Below the pieces are notes generated by a model, which did no database searches, was not told the origin of the DNA, and was given only the letters and a program-made list of their open reading frames with translations. A stretch of 64,000 nt of DNA from Agromyces sp. G08B096 (GTDB taxonomy: Bacteria > Actinomycetota > Actinomycetes > Actinomycetales > Microbacteriaceae), in assembly GCF_040267705.1 (NCBI RefSeq), contig NZ_CP158374.1, positions 124,001 to 188,000 on the forward strand, read 5' to 3'. This document shows positions 18,563 to 27,102 of this stretch, piece after piece; the stretch's first letter is position 1; each line of letters starts with the position of its first letter. The position numbers and the translations under genes were made by a program.

Positions 18563-19432
18563 TCACCGTCGACCCACGAACGACAGCAGGGCGGATGCCA
18601 CGTCCGCCGGCGCCTCCTCCGCCTGGTGGTGCCCGGAGTCGATTCCGTGGCCCTCGACGTGGTCGGCCCATGCGCGCCAGATCTCCCGGGGGTCGCCGAC
18701 GAGCTCCTCGAGGTCGTCGCGGAGCGACCACAGCAGCAGCAGCGGCGCCTCGATCCGTCGCCCTGCCGCGCGGTCGGCGGCCTCGTGCGCGGCGTCGATC
18801 GTGAGGCCCGCGCGGTAGTCCTCGAGCATCGCTCGCACGACCGCCGGGTCGCGCACGGCCCGCATCAGCTCGGCGTGGTTCTCAGCCCCCATCGTCTCCG
18901 GATCGGCCTTCGCCCCGTACCAGGCCTCCGGGTCGGCCGTGATGACCCGCTCGGGGATCTCGGGCTGGGCGAAGAAGAACCAGTGCCACCAGGCGGTGGC
19001 GAAGCGGGCGTCGGCCCGCGCGAGGTGCTCGGTGATGGGGATGCCGTCCATCAGCACGAGCCGGTCGACGGCCTCCGGGTGGTCGAGCGCGAGGCGCAGG
19101 GCGACATAGCTGCCGCGGTCGTGGCCGACGAGGTGGAACCGGTCGGCTCCGAGCCGGCGCGCGACCGCCAGCATGTCGCCCGCGACGGCGCGTTTCGAGT
19201 GCGGCGCGTGGTCGGCGGCCGGCGCGGGACCCGTCGACCCGCCATACCCCCGCAGGTCGGGGGCGATCACCCGGTACCCGGCCTCGACGAGCCGTGGCGC
19301 CACCCGGTGCCAGGTGGCCGAGGTGCGCGGGTGGCCGTGGAGCAGCACGATCGCGGGGCCCTCGCCGCCGTGACGGACGCGGATGGCGGCCTCGGCGAGC
19401 TCGATGCGCTCATCGGCGAATCCTTCGAACAT
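18563..19432 (-). CDS. Alpha/beta hydrolase of the haloacetate dehalogenase type
   Basis: 289 residues. The fold matches fluoroacetate/haloacetate dehalogenases closely: LLHGHPRTSATWH oxyanion loop, GHDRGSY with nucleophile Asp105 instead of the usual Ser, second acid Asp129 in LVLMDGIP, WHWFFFAQP (His150, Trp151, the halide-binding pair) and SGHHQAEEAP with the catalytic His. However, the Asp-Arg-Gly-x-Arg of true fluoroacetate enzymes reads DRGSY: the second carboxylate-binding Arg is Tyr109. The start at 19432 is chosen because conserved sequence begins there; a start 12 codons earlier would enter the upstream hairpin. Confidence 0.8.
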   Translation of the reverse strand: MFEGFADERIELAEAAIRVRHGGEGPAIVLLHGHPRTSATWHRVAPRLVEAGYRVIAPDLRGYGGSTGPAPAADHAPHSKRAVAGDMLAVARRLGADRFHLVGHDRGSYVALRLALDHPEAVDRLVLMDGIPITEHLARADARFATAWWHWFFFAQPEIPERVITADPEAWYGAKADPETMGAENHAELMRAVRDPAVVRAMLEDYRAGLTIDAAHEAADRAAGRRIEAPLLLLWSLRDDLEELVGDPREIWRAWADHVEGHGIDSGHHQAEEAPADVASALLSFVGRR

Positions 19433-19447
19433 CCCACGAGCCAAGCA

Positions 19448-19493
19448 GGATGCCCCATCCCAGCGCACCGGGTTGCGCTGGGACGGGGCATCC
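19448..19493 (-). terminator. 20-bp hairpin terminator of the nucleotidase gene, built on GGATGCCCC
   Basis: Arms 19448-19467 and 19474-19493 pair over 20 positions with one non-Watson-Crick pair. On the minus-strand RNA that pair is U-G, on the plus strand A-C, so the structure suits minus-strand transcription ending the nucleotidase message 47 bp after its stop. Confidence 0.7.
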
Positions 19494-19539
19494 GTCGATG
19501 TGCCGCGCGGTCAGGGGCGTGGCATCCGTTCGCTCGTCG

Positions 19540-21312
19540 TCAGCCGACGCGCACGCCGTCGACCGTCAGCCACCACGACTCGTGCCAGAAGTCGGCCGGA
19601 TCGATGACCCCGCGCTCCTGCGCCCAGTCGATCAGCAGCTGGCGGATCTCCTTCTGCTCGTCGTAGACGACGGGAGCCGTCGCGATGTGCGGGAAGCCGC
19701 CGCCGCCCGAGCGACGGTAGTTGTTCACCGCGACGACGACCTGCTGGTCGGCGGCGAGCGGCGTGCCGTCGGCCAGCGTCAGCTGCTCGATGCGCGAGCC
19801 GAGCGGCTGCGACAGGTCGATCTCGTACGTCAGCCCCGAGATGATGTCGAGGTTGTAGTCGGGCGTGTTGCCGGCGCCCGTGTGCACGGCCGGGTCGAAC
19901 GTGCCGCCCGCCGGCACCTGCGCGTAGTACTTCGCCGAGGCCTCCAGGTAGTCCTTCACCTGCGCGCCCGTCAGCTGCACGGCCTGCAGCGTGTTGTCGT
20001 AGATGTAGAGGCCCGCGATGTCGCGCACCGAGACGTCGCCCTGCGGGAACACGGCCGTGCGGCTGAACGGCGCGGCGATCGACAGGACGGGCAGCCCCTC
20101 GGCCGCCGTGCCCGCGACGCCCGCGGTCACCGTGTCGGTCTGCACCTGCTGGATGAAGTCGATGATCGGCGTGTCCTGGTACCGCGACGCGGTCGCCGGC
20201 AGCTCCTCGGTCGACTGCGCGACGACCTGGTTCACGTACGCGACGGTCGTGGCGTGCTGGTCGGCCACCAGGTCGAGGATCTCGGGCGACTCCGGGTAGT
20301 CCTTGGTGCGGATCGCGGATGCCTCCGCCCCGACGACGTCCCACTGCCCGCGCACCTTCTCGAGGTCGAGGTCGACCCGCGACACCGTCGAGCCCCACCG
20401 GTAGGGCTGGGTGAGCAGAACCGGCTCGCCCGTAACCTCGTTCACGATGACCTCGCTCGGCTTGTCGAGGTGGGTGTGGCCGACGACCATGACATCGATG
20501 TCGGGCACCTCTCGGGCGATGACGTCGGACGCGTTCTCGGGCGCGGCGATCGACTCGTCGTACGACGAGGCGCCGGTGCCCGAGTGCGAGAGCACGACGA
20601 CGACGTCGGCTCCGGCCGCCCGGACCTTCGGCACCCACTCCTCGGCCGTCTCGACCATGTCGCGGAACTCGAGCTTCCCCTCGACGTTCGCCTTGTCCCA
20701 GATCGCGGAGCCCGGCGTGGTGATACCGAGGATGCCGACCGTCACGGGCTTCGCGCCCTTCACCTGCTTGCGGACGAGGGTGAACGGCTCGAGCGCGGGC
20801 TCGCCCGTCGCGACGTCGATCACGTTCGCGCCGAGGAGCGGGAAGTCGACGTCGTCCTCGTAGGCGCCGAGCAGGTCGAGGCCGTAGTTGAACTCGTGGT
20901 TGCCGACGACCTGGGCGTCGTACCCGATGGCGTCGTAGGCGGCCGCCATGGGGTGGGTCTCGCCGGTCTCCTGCACCGGCTCCTGCACGGCGTAGTAGTA
21001 GCTGAGCGGCGTGCCCTGCAGCGCGTCACCGTTGTCGACGACGAGCAGGCGGTCGTCGCCGACCTCGGCGCGCACGTCGTCGACGACGGACGCGACGGCG
21101 GCGAGACCGACCTTGTCGCCGGCCCGGTCGGTGTAGGGCGCGTTGCTGAAGTAGTCCCAGTTCGCGACGCGGCCATGCAGGTCGGTCGTGGCGAGCAGGG
21201 TCAGGTCGAGCGAGTGCGCGTCGTTCGGGGCGGCGACGGCGGGCATCGCGCCGACGCCGCCGAGCACGAGGGCGGCGGCGGTCGCCGTCCCGAGCAGTCG
21301 GGTGGTTCTCAC
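19540..21312 (-). CDS. Secreted 2',3'-cyclic-nucleotide phosphodiesterase / 5'-nucleotidase
   Basis: Salvages nucleotides outside the cell. 590 residues with a cleavable signal peptide (residues 1-27, ending AVAA). The metallophosphatase domain shows LLATTDLHGRV (Asp/His), VDNGDALQGT, GNHEFNYG, VLSHSGTG and VGHTHLD, all metal ligands. DLHG followed by NWDYFSN resembles CpdB more than UshA. The C-terminal 5_nucleotid_C domain with NYRRSGGGGFP forms the substrate pocket. No anchor is seen after VDGVRVG, so it is free. Start is GTG at 21312 after GGAAGGAA. Confidence 0.9.
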   Translation of the reverse strand: MRTTRLLGTATAAALVLGGVGAMPAVAAPNDAHSLDLTLLATTDLHGRVANWDYFSNAPYTDRAGDKVGLAAVASVVDDVRAEVGDDRLLVVDNGDALQGTPLSYYYAVQEPVQETGETHPMAAAYDAIGYDAQVVGNHEFNYGLDLLGAYEDDVDFPLLGANVIDVATGEPALEPFTLVRKQVKGAKPVTVGILGITTPGSAIWDKANVEGKLEFRDMVETAEEWVPKVRAAGADVVVVLSHSGTGASSYDESIAAPENASDVIAREVPDIDVMVVGHTHLDKPSEVIVNEVTGEPVLLTQPYRWGSTVSRVDLDLEKVRGQWDVVGAEASAIRTKDYPESPEILDLVADQHATTVAYVNQVVAQSTEELPATASRYQDTPIIDFIQQVQTDTVTAGVAGTAAEGLPVLSIAAPFSRTAVFPQGDVSVRDIAGLYIYDNTLQAVQLTGAQVKDYLEASAKYYAQVPAGGTFDPAVHTGAGNTPDYNLDIISGLTYEIDLSQPLGSRIEQLTLADGTPLAADQQVVVAVNNYRRSGGGGFPHIATAPVVYDEQKEIRQLLIDWAQERGVIDPADFWHESWWLTVDGVRVG

Positions 21313-21462
21313 GTGGGTTCCTTCCGGAGCGCGGCGGCCCGGATGGCCCCCGCATGGGGGACACCGTATTGCTCGCGCGTTCCCGGCATGTGAACCGCCG
21401 CGCACGTCGCGGTGAACGCCGTCCCGGAGGCATCCGTTCGCACCGCGCGTGCGTGCCGCTTG

Positions 21463-21468
21463 TAGCCT
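21463..21468 (+). promoter_or_regulatory. -10 box TAGCCT of the rRNA methyltransferase gene, leaderless geometry
   Basis: TAGCCT lies exactly six bases before the GTG at 21475. Confidence 0.5.
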
Positions 21469-21474
21469 TCCGGG

Positions 21475-22623
21475 GTGGACTTCAGTGCGCTCCGGCGATC
21501 GCCCGACGTCGAGGGGCCGGGCCTCGCGGCCGCAGACGCGGCCGACCGGCTCATCCTCGACGAGGCGGCGGGCCTCCTGCACGAGGCACGTGAGACGCAC
21601 GGCACGGATGCCCCGGTCGCGGTCATCGGCGACACGCACGGCGCCCTCGCCGTCGGCGCGGCATCCGATCACGGGCTGACCGACGTCCGCGCGCACCAGG
21701 ATGCGCTCCTCGGCGAGCGGGCGATCTCGGCGAACGCCGACCGCCTCGGCGTCGGCGGCGCCGTGCGCACGCTGCCGCTCGATGCCGAACTCGTCGACGG
21801 CGCACGGGTCGTGCTGCTCCGCCTGCCGCGCTCGCTCGACGCGCTCGACGAGCAGGCCGCCCTCATCGCCGGGCACGCGGCATCCGACGTGGTGGTCGTC
21901 GCCGGCGGGCGCCTGAAGCACATGACGGTCGCGATGAACGACGTGCTCGGCCGGTGGTTCGAACGCCTCGACGTCACGCACGCCCGGCAGAAGTCGCGCG
22001 TGCTCCTCGCGCGCCGGCCGCGACCCGACGCCGGCGCGGCCGACGCAGGCGCGTGGCCGCGGCGGGCGCGGGACGCCGCACTCGACGTCGAGGTGGTCGC
22101 GCACGGCGGCGTCTTCGCCGGCACCGCCGTCGACATCGGCACGCGGTTCCTGCTGGAGCACCTTGATGCAGCGCTCGCCGGCGCGGCGCCCGCCACCGCC
22201 GTCGACCTCGCGTGCGGGACGGGTGTCGTCGCGGTCGAGCTCGCCCGGCGCCTCCCCGCGGTGAGAGTCGTCGCGACCGACCAGTCCGCCGCGGCCGAGG
22301 CGTCCGCCCGGGCGACCGCGGCGGCCAACGGCGTGGGCGACCGCGTCGAGGTGCACCGGGCCGACGGGCTGGAGTTCGCGGCCGAGGCATCCCTCGATCT
22401 CGTCGTGCTGAACCCGCCGTTCCACGCCGGACCGGCGGTCACGACCGCGCTCGCCGAGCGGCTGTTCGCCGATGCCGGCCGCACCCTCGCACGCGGCGGC
22501 CGCCTCGTCACCGTGTGGAACTCGCACCTGCGCTACCGGCCGGCGCTCGAGCGCCACGTCGGCCCCACCCGCCAGCTCGCCCGCAACCCGAAGTTCACCG
22601 TCACGGTCTCGACCCGGCCCTGA
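21475..22623 (+). CDS. RsmC/RlmG-type rRNA guanine-N2 methyltransferase
   Basis: 382 residues in two halves, as in RsmC and RlmG: a degenerate N-terminal methyltransferase-like domain that binds RNA and a C-terminal catalytic domain. The latter shows [20 protein letters not shown] (SAM site, about residue 241), [10 protein letters not shown] and [10 protein letters not shown] (about residue 305), the NPPF motif of base-amino methyltransferases. Whether the target is 16S G1207 or 23S G1835 cannot be decided here. GTG start with TAGCCT six bases upstream. Confidence 0.85.
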   Translation: MDFSALRRSPDVEGPGLAAADAADRLILDEAAGLLHEARETHGTDAPVAVIGDTHGALAVGAASDHGLTDVRAHQDALLGERAISANADRLGVGGAVRTLPLDAELVDGARVVLLRLPRSLDALDEQAALIAGHAASDVVVVAGGRLKHMTVAMNDVLGRWFERLDVTHARQKSRVLLARRPRPDAGAADAGAWPRRARDAALDVEVVAHGGVFAGTAVDIGTRFLLEHLDAALAGAAPATAVDLACGTGVVAVELARRLPAVRVVATDQSAAAEASARATAAANGVGDRVEVHRADGLEFAAEASLDLVVLNPPFHAGPAVTTALAERLFADAGRTLARGGRLVTVWNSHLRYRPALERHVGPTRQLARNPKFTVTVSTRP

Positions 22624-22691
22624 CGTCCGCGCGCCCCGCCGGCATCGAGAGCGGGTGGCCGCGAACAGTGGAGGAGCCGGGGCGAGCGTGT

Positions 22692-22697
22692 CAGTCT
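22692..22697 (+). promoter_or_regulatory. -10-like box CAGTCT of clpS, leaderless geometry
   Basis: CAGTCT lies six bases before the GTG at 22704; the conserved A and final T of a -10 box are kept. A purine-rich GGAAGG fills the gap but is too close to act as a ribosome site. Confidence 0.4.
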
Positions 22698-22703
22698 GGA
22701 AGG

Positions 22704-22994
22704 GTGACCGACACGCTCGAACGAACCGACGCCGACCTCACGACCGACCGGGTCGTCGAGGGGTCGTGGCGCACGATCGTGTGGGACGATCCCGTGAACC
22801 TCATGACGTACGTCACCTATGTGTTCCAGAGCTACTTCGGCTACCCGCGCGAGGAGGCCGAGCGGCTCATGCTGCTCGTCCACCACGAGGGCCGTGCCGT
22901 CGTCGCGACCGGCAACCGCGAGGCGATGGAACGCCACGTCCAGGCGATGCACGGCTATGGCCTGCAGGCGACCATCTCGAGGGCCGAGGCGTGA
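22704..22994 (+). CDS. clpS: ATP-dependent Clp protease adaptor ClpS
   Basis: Brings N-degron substrates to ClpA/ClpC. 96 residues: [20 protein letters not shown] begins the conserved core, with the Asp-Asp pair and following Asn/Met lining the N-end pocket; [15 protein letters not shown] supplies the helix and His of the pocket. The GTG at 22704 is used because no other in-frame start fits better (GTG at 22668 is possible). Its stop overlaps the start of the DUF2017 gene (GTGA), the standard actinobacterial pair. Confidence 0.95.
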   Translation: MTDTLERTDADLTTDRVVEGSWRTIVWDDPVNLMTYVTYVFQSYFGYPREEAERLMLLVHHEGRAVVATGNREAMERHVQAMHGYGLQATISRAEA

Positions 22995-23482
22995 TCGTCG
23001 CCGGCCGCGGCGGGGGCGACGGGGTGCGCCTCGTCCTCGAGGCCGAGGAGGCGATGCTCCTGTCCGAGCTCGCCGATCAGGTCGACTCCGTCCTCCTGCT
23101 CGGGGCGGAGGACGACCCCGCACTCGGCCGGCTGCTGCCGAACGCGTACCCCGACGACGTCGACGCCGCCCGCGAGTTCGCGCGCTACACGCGGGGCAGC
23201 CTCGTCGACGGCAAGCGGCAGGCCGCCCAGTCGGTCCGCGACGCCACCGCCGTGGGCGACGGCGAGCGGCTCGTCGAGATCGAGCTCGACCAGGTGCAGG
23301 CGTGGGGGTGGCTGACCTTCCTCACCGACCTGCGGCTGATCCTCGCCGAGCGGGTCGGCATCATCGAGGAGGGCGAGCCAGAGCAGGACGAGCAGCGCGA
23401 CGACTACCTCCGCGCGGCGTACGAGTGGGCCGGGTTCGTGCAGGGTTCGATGCTCGAGGTGCTCGACCCGACCGAGTCCTGA
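22991..23482 (+). CDS. DUF2017 family protein
   Basis: 163-residue cytoplasmic protein that follows clpS in most actinobacteria, suggesting a role around Clp-dependent proteolysis, though none is demonstrated. [20 protein letters not shown] near the start and [31 protein letters not shown] and [18 protein letters not shown] further on are the conserved helices. The GTG start overlaps the clpS stop by four bases. Confidence 0.88.
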   Translation: MIVAGRGGGDGVRLVLEAEEAMLLSELADQVDSVLLLGAEDDPALGRLLPNAYPDDVDAAREFARYTRGSLVDGKRQAAQSVRDATAVGDGERLVEIELDQVQAWGWLTFLTDLRLILAERVGIIEEGEPEQDEQRDDYLRAAYEWAGFVQGSMLEVLDPTES

Positions 23483-23539
23483 CTGGCAGGCTGGGTGCCG
23501 CGACCGTCGTGAGGGTCGCCGAACCAGGGGGAGACACGG

Positions 23540-24697
23540 ATGACCCAGGCCAAGGCCGAGCCGCACGCCACCGAACGCGCCACTCCGCTGAGCAGTGTGC
23601 TGCGCCGTCCGGCTGAGAACGCCGAGTCGCTCGAGTCGGTCGCGCTCGTGGTGGGTGCGATCGGGTTCGTCGTGATCGGCCTCATCGCGCTGGCCGCGTT
23701 CTGGGGCCGGGATCTGCCGATCTCGGGCGCGGGGTCGCTGGCGGAGTTCGTCGCGCTCTCGTCGGCGTTCGTCACCATCGCCGCCTTCGTGTTCGGCCGG
23801 CTCGTGCTGCGCACGCCGTCGCCGCAGCTGCGGGCCGAGGTCGGCACGGGGCTCGACGTGCCGGGCGCGAGGCTCCACTGGTTCGACCTCACGGCCCTCG
23901 CGCTCGCGCACGCCGTGATCGTCCTGCTCGGGTGGACGGGCCTCGGCGACCTGCTCGAACGCAGTTTCATCGGCGCGGTGGTCTTCACCTTGCCCGGGGC
24001 TCTGCTCGCGGGAGTGGGCGCGGCGGTCACGATGTACGCCGTCTTCCTCTCGGCCGCCAGGCTGACCCCGATGCTCCTCTCGCTGGTGCTCGCGATCTTC
24101 CTCGTCGTCGGGGCCCTCGCGAGCATGCTCAGCTCGAGCGACCCGCTCTGGTGGCAGAAGAACCTCTCGGCCCTCGGCATCTCGGGCGACTTCTCGGCGC
24201 TCGCGTTCAACGTGACGCTCATCATCGCGGGCGCCATCGTCACCACGATCGCGCGGTACGGCACGGCCTCGCTGCCCACGTCGACGCCTCGGGAGCTGCG
24301 CAACCGCAACCTGGTGCGCCTCGGTCTCGTGCTCATCGGCGTCTTCCTCGCCTGCGTCGGCGTCTTCCCGGTGAGCGAGTTCTTCGTGCTGCACAACAGC
24401 GTCGCCACGGGGATGGCGGTGGCCTTCGCCGCGATCGTGATCGGCCTGCCGTGGCTCGTGCCGTCGATGCCCCGCGTGTTCGTGATCCTCGGGTACGTCT
24501 ATGTCGGGGTGATCGTGGTGCTGGGCGTCTTCTTCGCGACGGGCTACTACAACCTCACTGCGGTCGAGCTGGTCGCGGCGGTGCTCATCTTCAGCTGGAT
24601 CATCGTCTTCCTCCGGAACGCCGGCGCGATGCGCAGCGAGCACCCGGCGCCGCCGACGCCGGTCCGACAGGCCGAGGCGGTGCCCATCAGCGGCTGA
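23540..24697 (+). CDS. Polytopic membrane protein, DUF998-like
   Basis: 385 residues with about ten hydrophobic segments and no charged catalytic motif. SSDPLWWQKNLSALGI followed by ALAFNVTLIIAGAIVTTIA is typical of the actinobacterial DUF998-like family; YVGVIVVLGVFFATGYYNLT lies near the end. The ATG at 23540 follows AGGGGGAGA, and a CAGGCT box at 23487 could start a message with a leader of about 40 bases. Function unknown. Confidence 0.65.
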   Translation: MTQAKAEPHATERATPLSSVLRRPAENAESLESVALVVGAIGFVVIGLIALAAFWGRDLPISGAGSLAEFVALSSAFVTIAAFVFGRLVLRTPSPQLRAEVGTGLDVPGARLHWFDLTALALAHAVIVLLGWTGLGDLLERSFIGAVVFTLPGALLAGVGAAVTMYAVFLSAARLTPMLLSLVLAIFLVVGALASMLSSSDPLWWQKNLSALGISGDFSALAFNVTLIIAGAIVTTIARYGTASLPTSTPRELRNRNLVRLGLVLIGVFLACVGVFPVSEFFVLHNSVATGMAVAFAAIVIGLPWLVPSMPRVFVILGYVYVGVIVVLGVFFATGYYNLTAVELVAAVLIFSWIIVFLRNAGAMRSEHPAPPTPVRQAEAVPISG

Positions 24698-24758
24698 CGA
24701 GCGCGGGGCAGGTCGGATGCCCCGTGGCAAGGGGTTCCGCTGAGCTCGCCCCGCCCGA

Positions 24759-24764
24759 TACGGT
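24759..24764 (+). promoter_or_regulatory. -10 box TACGGT before the 27-residue ORF, leaderless geometry
   Basis: TACGGT lies exactly six bases before the ATG at 24771. Confidence 0.45.
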
Positions 24765-24770
24765 CCAGCC

Positions 24771-24854
24771 ATGCGAGTCGTCTTCAGTACCTGGCTGGCC
24801 GGGATCATCATCGGGTTGGTGTACATGCTCGTCATCGGGTTCTCGGGGCGGTGA
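24771..24854 (+). CDS. 27-residue single-span membrane peptide
   Basis: ATG at 24771 opens a 27-codon frame: a short head MRVVFSTW, a hydrophobic span LAGIIIGLVYMLVIGF and a tail SGR. Its TGA overlaps the GTG start of the next gene (GTGA), and TACGGT stands six bases before its ATG, the same geometry as several longer genes here. Promoter position, hydrophobic composition and the four-base overlap together support a real small protein; no homologue is known to me. Confidence 0.6.
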   Translation: MRVVFSTWLAGIIIGLVYMLVIGFSGR

Positions 24855-25531
24855 GGGGGATGCGGATCAGGCAGCACTTCCTCAGCCTCTTCTTCGGCGC
24901 GATCTTCCTGCTCGCGCTCGCCGGGCAGTCGATCGCGGGGCTCTTCGCCTTCAACGAGGAGCAGGAGGCGCACGGGGCGGCGACGGTGTCGTGGCTGGAG
25001 TTCGTGACCTCGTCGGACTTCGTCGTCGACGTGGCCGAGAACTGGCAGTCGGAGTACCTGCAGTTCTTCCTCTTCATCCTCGCGACGATCTGGCTCGTGC
25101 AGGCGGGTTCGCCCGAGTCGAAGAAGCCGGGCGACGAGGGTATCGGCAGCGACGAGCAGCAGCTGGTCGGGCCGCACGCGAAGCCGGGTTCGCCGAAGTG
25201 GGCGAAGGCCGGCGGCTGGCGGCAGACGATCTACTCGAACTCGCTGCTGCTCGTCATGGGAGGCATCTTCCTCGTGTCGTGGTTCGCGCAGGGCCTCGCG
25301 GGCACCACCGTCTACAACCAGGAGCAGGCCGAGCACGGGCTGCCCGAGATCACGCTCGGCGAGTACCTCCTCTCGGCGGACTTCTGGAACCGCACGCTGC
25401 AGAACTGGCAGTCGGAGTTCCTCGCCGTGGGCAGCATGGTCGCGCTCTCGATCGTGCTGCGCCAGCGCGGCAGCGCGGAGTCGAAGCCGGTCGGCACGCC
25501 GCACGAGGAGGGTGCGGTCAGCGCGGAGTGA
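24851..25531 (+). CDS. DUF6766 family membrane protein with internal duplication
   Basis: 226 residues in two homologous halves. Each half has a membrane span, an extracellular loop with NxEQ-x-AHG or NQEQAEHG, a W/NWQSE stretch (AENWQSEYLQFF; LQNWQSEFLAVG), a second span and a polar end, SPESKK or SAESKP. Four membrane segments are predicted. It starts with GTG at 24851 overlapping the small ORF's stop; an ATG three codons later is possible. Function unknown. A strong hairpin follows. Confidence 0.78.
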   Translation: MRGMRIRQHFLSLFFGAIFLLALAGQSIAGLFAFNEEQEAHGAATVSWLEFVTSSDFVVDVAENWQSEYLQFFLFILATIWLVQAGSPESKKPGDEGIGSDEQQLVGPHAKPGSPKWAKAGGWRQTIYSNSLLLVMGGIFLVSWFAQGLAGTTVYNQEQAEHGLPEITLGEYLLSADFWNRTLQNWQSEFLAVGSMVALSIVLRQRGSAESKPVGTPHEEGAVSAE

Positions 25532-25572
25532 CCGGACGGAGCCGGCGCCACGGCGTCGGGCCCCGGAACGCG

Positions 25573-25607
25573 GAGACGGGGCGGGCGCATCGCGCCCGCC
25601 CCGTCTC
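25573..25607. terminator. Bidirectional terminator between DUF6766 and SHOCT genes
   Basis: A perfect 16-bp stem (25573-25588 with 25592-25607) and a three-base loop lie midway between two convergent stop codons. Confidence 0.85.
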
Positions 25608-25624
25608 GTGTCGAACGTTGAGCG

Positions 25625-26035
25625 TCAGACCGTCTGCGACGGGTGCGCGAGGGCCTTGGCCTTCAGCAGGTCGTACTCCTGCTGGCTGATGGTGCCGCTG
25701 TCGAGCAGTGCCTTCGCCTTGGCGATCTCGTCGGACGGGCTGGCGGCGGTGCCGGCGGTCTGACGGATGTAGTCGTCGGTCGCCTGCTGATACTGCTTCG
25801 CCTCCTTCTGGGCGCGCTCGGCCATGCCGTTACCGCGGGCGATCAGGTAGATGAGCGCGGTGATGAACGGGAAGAAGATGAGGAAGATGATCCACACCGC
25901 CTTCCACCACCCGTTCAGCTTCTGGTCGCGGAACAGATCCGTGATGATCGCGATGACGGCCCACAGGTAGGCGATGAACGCGAAGATCCAGATCGTCCAC
26001 CAGATGACGTCCCAGAAACTCTCCCAGAAACTCAT
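25625..26035 (-). CDS. SHOCT- and PLD-nuclease-N-type small membrane protein
   Basis: 136 residues. Two membrane segments (about residues 9-32 and 43-66) surround LFRDQKLNGWWKAVWI, a PLDN-like pattern, followed by a linker and a C-terminal SHOCT motif (EIAKAKALLDSGTISQQEYD then LLKAKAL). SHOCT units are short helical pairs often found with lipid or membrane stress functions. The ATG at 26035 (MSFWESFW) is chosen over an upstream frame extension because AAAGG precedes it and the conserved region starts there. Confidence 0.78.
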   Translation of the reverse strand: MSFWESFWDVIWWTIWIFAFIAYLWAVIAIITDLFRDQKLNGWWKAVWIIFLIFFPFITALIYLIARGNGMAERAQKEAKQYQQATDDYIRQTAGTAASPSDEIAKAKALLDSGTISQQEYDLLKAKALAHPSQTV

Positions 26036-26254
26036 ACACGAGCCTTTCTTCGGTTGTGAGATGCCGGCCGCTGGGGGCGGTCGGCGGGTCGCCACTCCGA
26101 CCATCGGGAGATGCCCCTGGTAAGCGGATCCATCCCCCCGGATCCTCGTGTTCCCCGGTTGCACCATAGCGCGCGGGAGTCGGCCGTGTCATCGTGTTCC
26201 CCGGATGACGCGCATCGCGGGTGCGTGTCGCTGTACGGGGGCGACGGCGCCCGG

Positions 26255-26276
26255 TAGCCTCGCGCTCAGGGGGAGG
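26255..26276 (+). promoter_or_regulatory. -10 box TAGCCT and ribosome site of the mscS-type gene
   Basis: TAGCCT (26255-26260) is followed by AGGGGGAGG (26268-26276) and ATG at 26282. The mRNA leader would be only about 15 bases. The same TAGNNT plus GGGGGA layout precedes the SulP gene (28417), the arylsulfatase (35088) and the DUF6325 gene (40538). Confidence 0.45.
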
Positions 26277-26281
26277 TCGGG

Positions 26282-27100
26282 ATGAGCGACTGGTGGACGA
26301 CGCTCGACATCGACGCATGGAGCATCGTGGCGGTCGTGGCGACGCTCCTCGCGACCTGGCTGCTCGCCCGGCTCGCGGCGAAGGGTGCGCGCAGGGTCGT
26401 CGCGCGCGTGCCGAGCCTCGAGGCGCCGGTCGGGGTCCTCGCCGCCCGCATCACGGGGTACGCCGTCTGGCTCGTCGGGGTCGGCGTCGCGCTCACCTTC
26501 CTCGGCGCCTCGGTGCAGCCGATCCTCGCCATCGCGCTCATCGTGGCGGTCGTGCTCGCGCTGGTGCTGCGCGGCATCGCCGACAACTTCGCGTCGGGCG
26601 TGGTGCTGCAGACGAGGCATCCCATCAACGTCGGCGACGAGATCGCGAGCGGCGACGTCGTCGGCGAGGTGGTCGAGCTCAACGGTCGCTCCGTCGTGGT
26701 GCGCACCGTCGACGGCCGCACGGTCCACCTGCCGAACTCGCTGGTACTGCAGGAGCCGCTCACGAACCACTCCGCGCACGGCGCGCGCCGGAGCGAGGTG
26801 CAGGTGCGTGTGACGGATGCCTCGACCGGAGACGCCGCCGACCTGCGTGCCCGCCTCGCCGAGGCCACCGCCGCCGCACCGGGTGTGCATCATCGGGAGA
26901 CGGTCGCCGTGCTGCCCGTCAGCCGCGGCGGCGGGCGCGAGGTGCTGCGGGTGCAGTTCTGGCACCATCCGACGCACGGTGCCGCCGTCTCCGCGGCGGT
27001 CGTCGACGCGCTGGCCGACGCGCTCGCCGCGCGCGGCGTCGACGCCGTCGTGACGAGCGATCCGCCTCCGCCCGCGCTCGCCGAACCGACGGGGGTCTGA
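26282..27100 (+). CDS. Small-conductance mechanosensitive channel, MscS family
   Basis: Opens under membrane tension to release solutes. 272 residues: one N-terminal segment, two further segments, then VLALVLRGIADNFASGVVLQ, the pore helix and start of the beta domain, and the MscS_2 core NVGDEIASGDVVGEVVELNG with TVDGRTVHLPNS. The C-terminal alpha/beta domain is short. First of a run of membrane genes (ClC, SulP, GAP, AI-2E) spaced by 1-24 bp, probably one operon. Confidence 0.9.
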   Translation: MSDWWTTLDIDAWSIVAVVATLLATWLLARLAAKGARRVVARVPSLEAPVGVLAARITGYAVWLVGVGVALTFLGASVQPILAIALIVAVVLALVLRGIADNFASGVVLQTRHPINVGDEIASGDVVGEVVELNGRSVVVRTVDGRTVHLPNSLVLQEPLTNHSAHGARRSEVQVRVTDASTGDAADLRARLAEATAAAPGVHHRETVAVLPVSRGGGREVLRVQFWHHPTHGAAVSAAVVDALADALAARGVDAVVTSDPPPPALAEPTGV

Positions 27101-27102
27101 CG

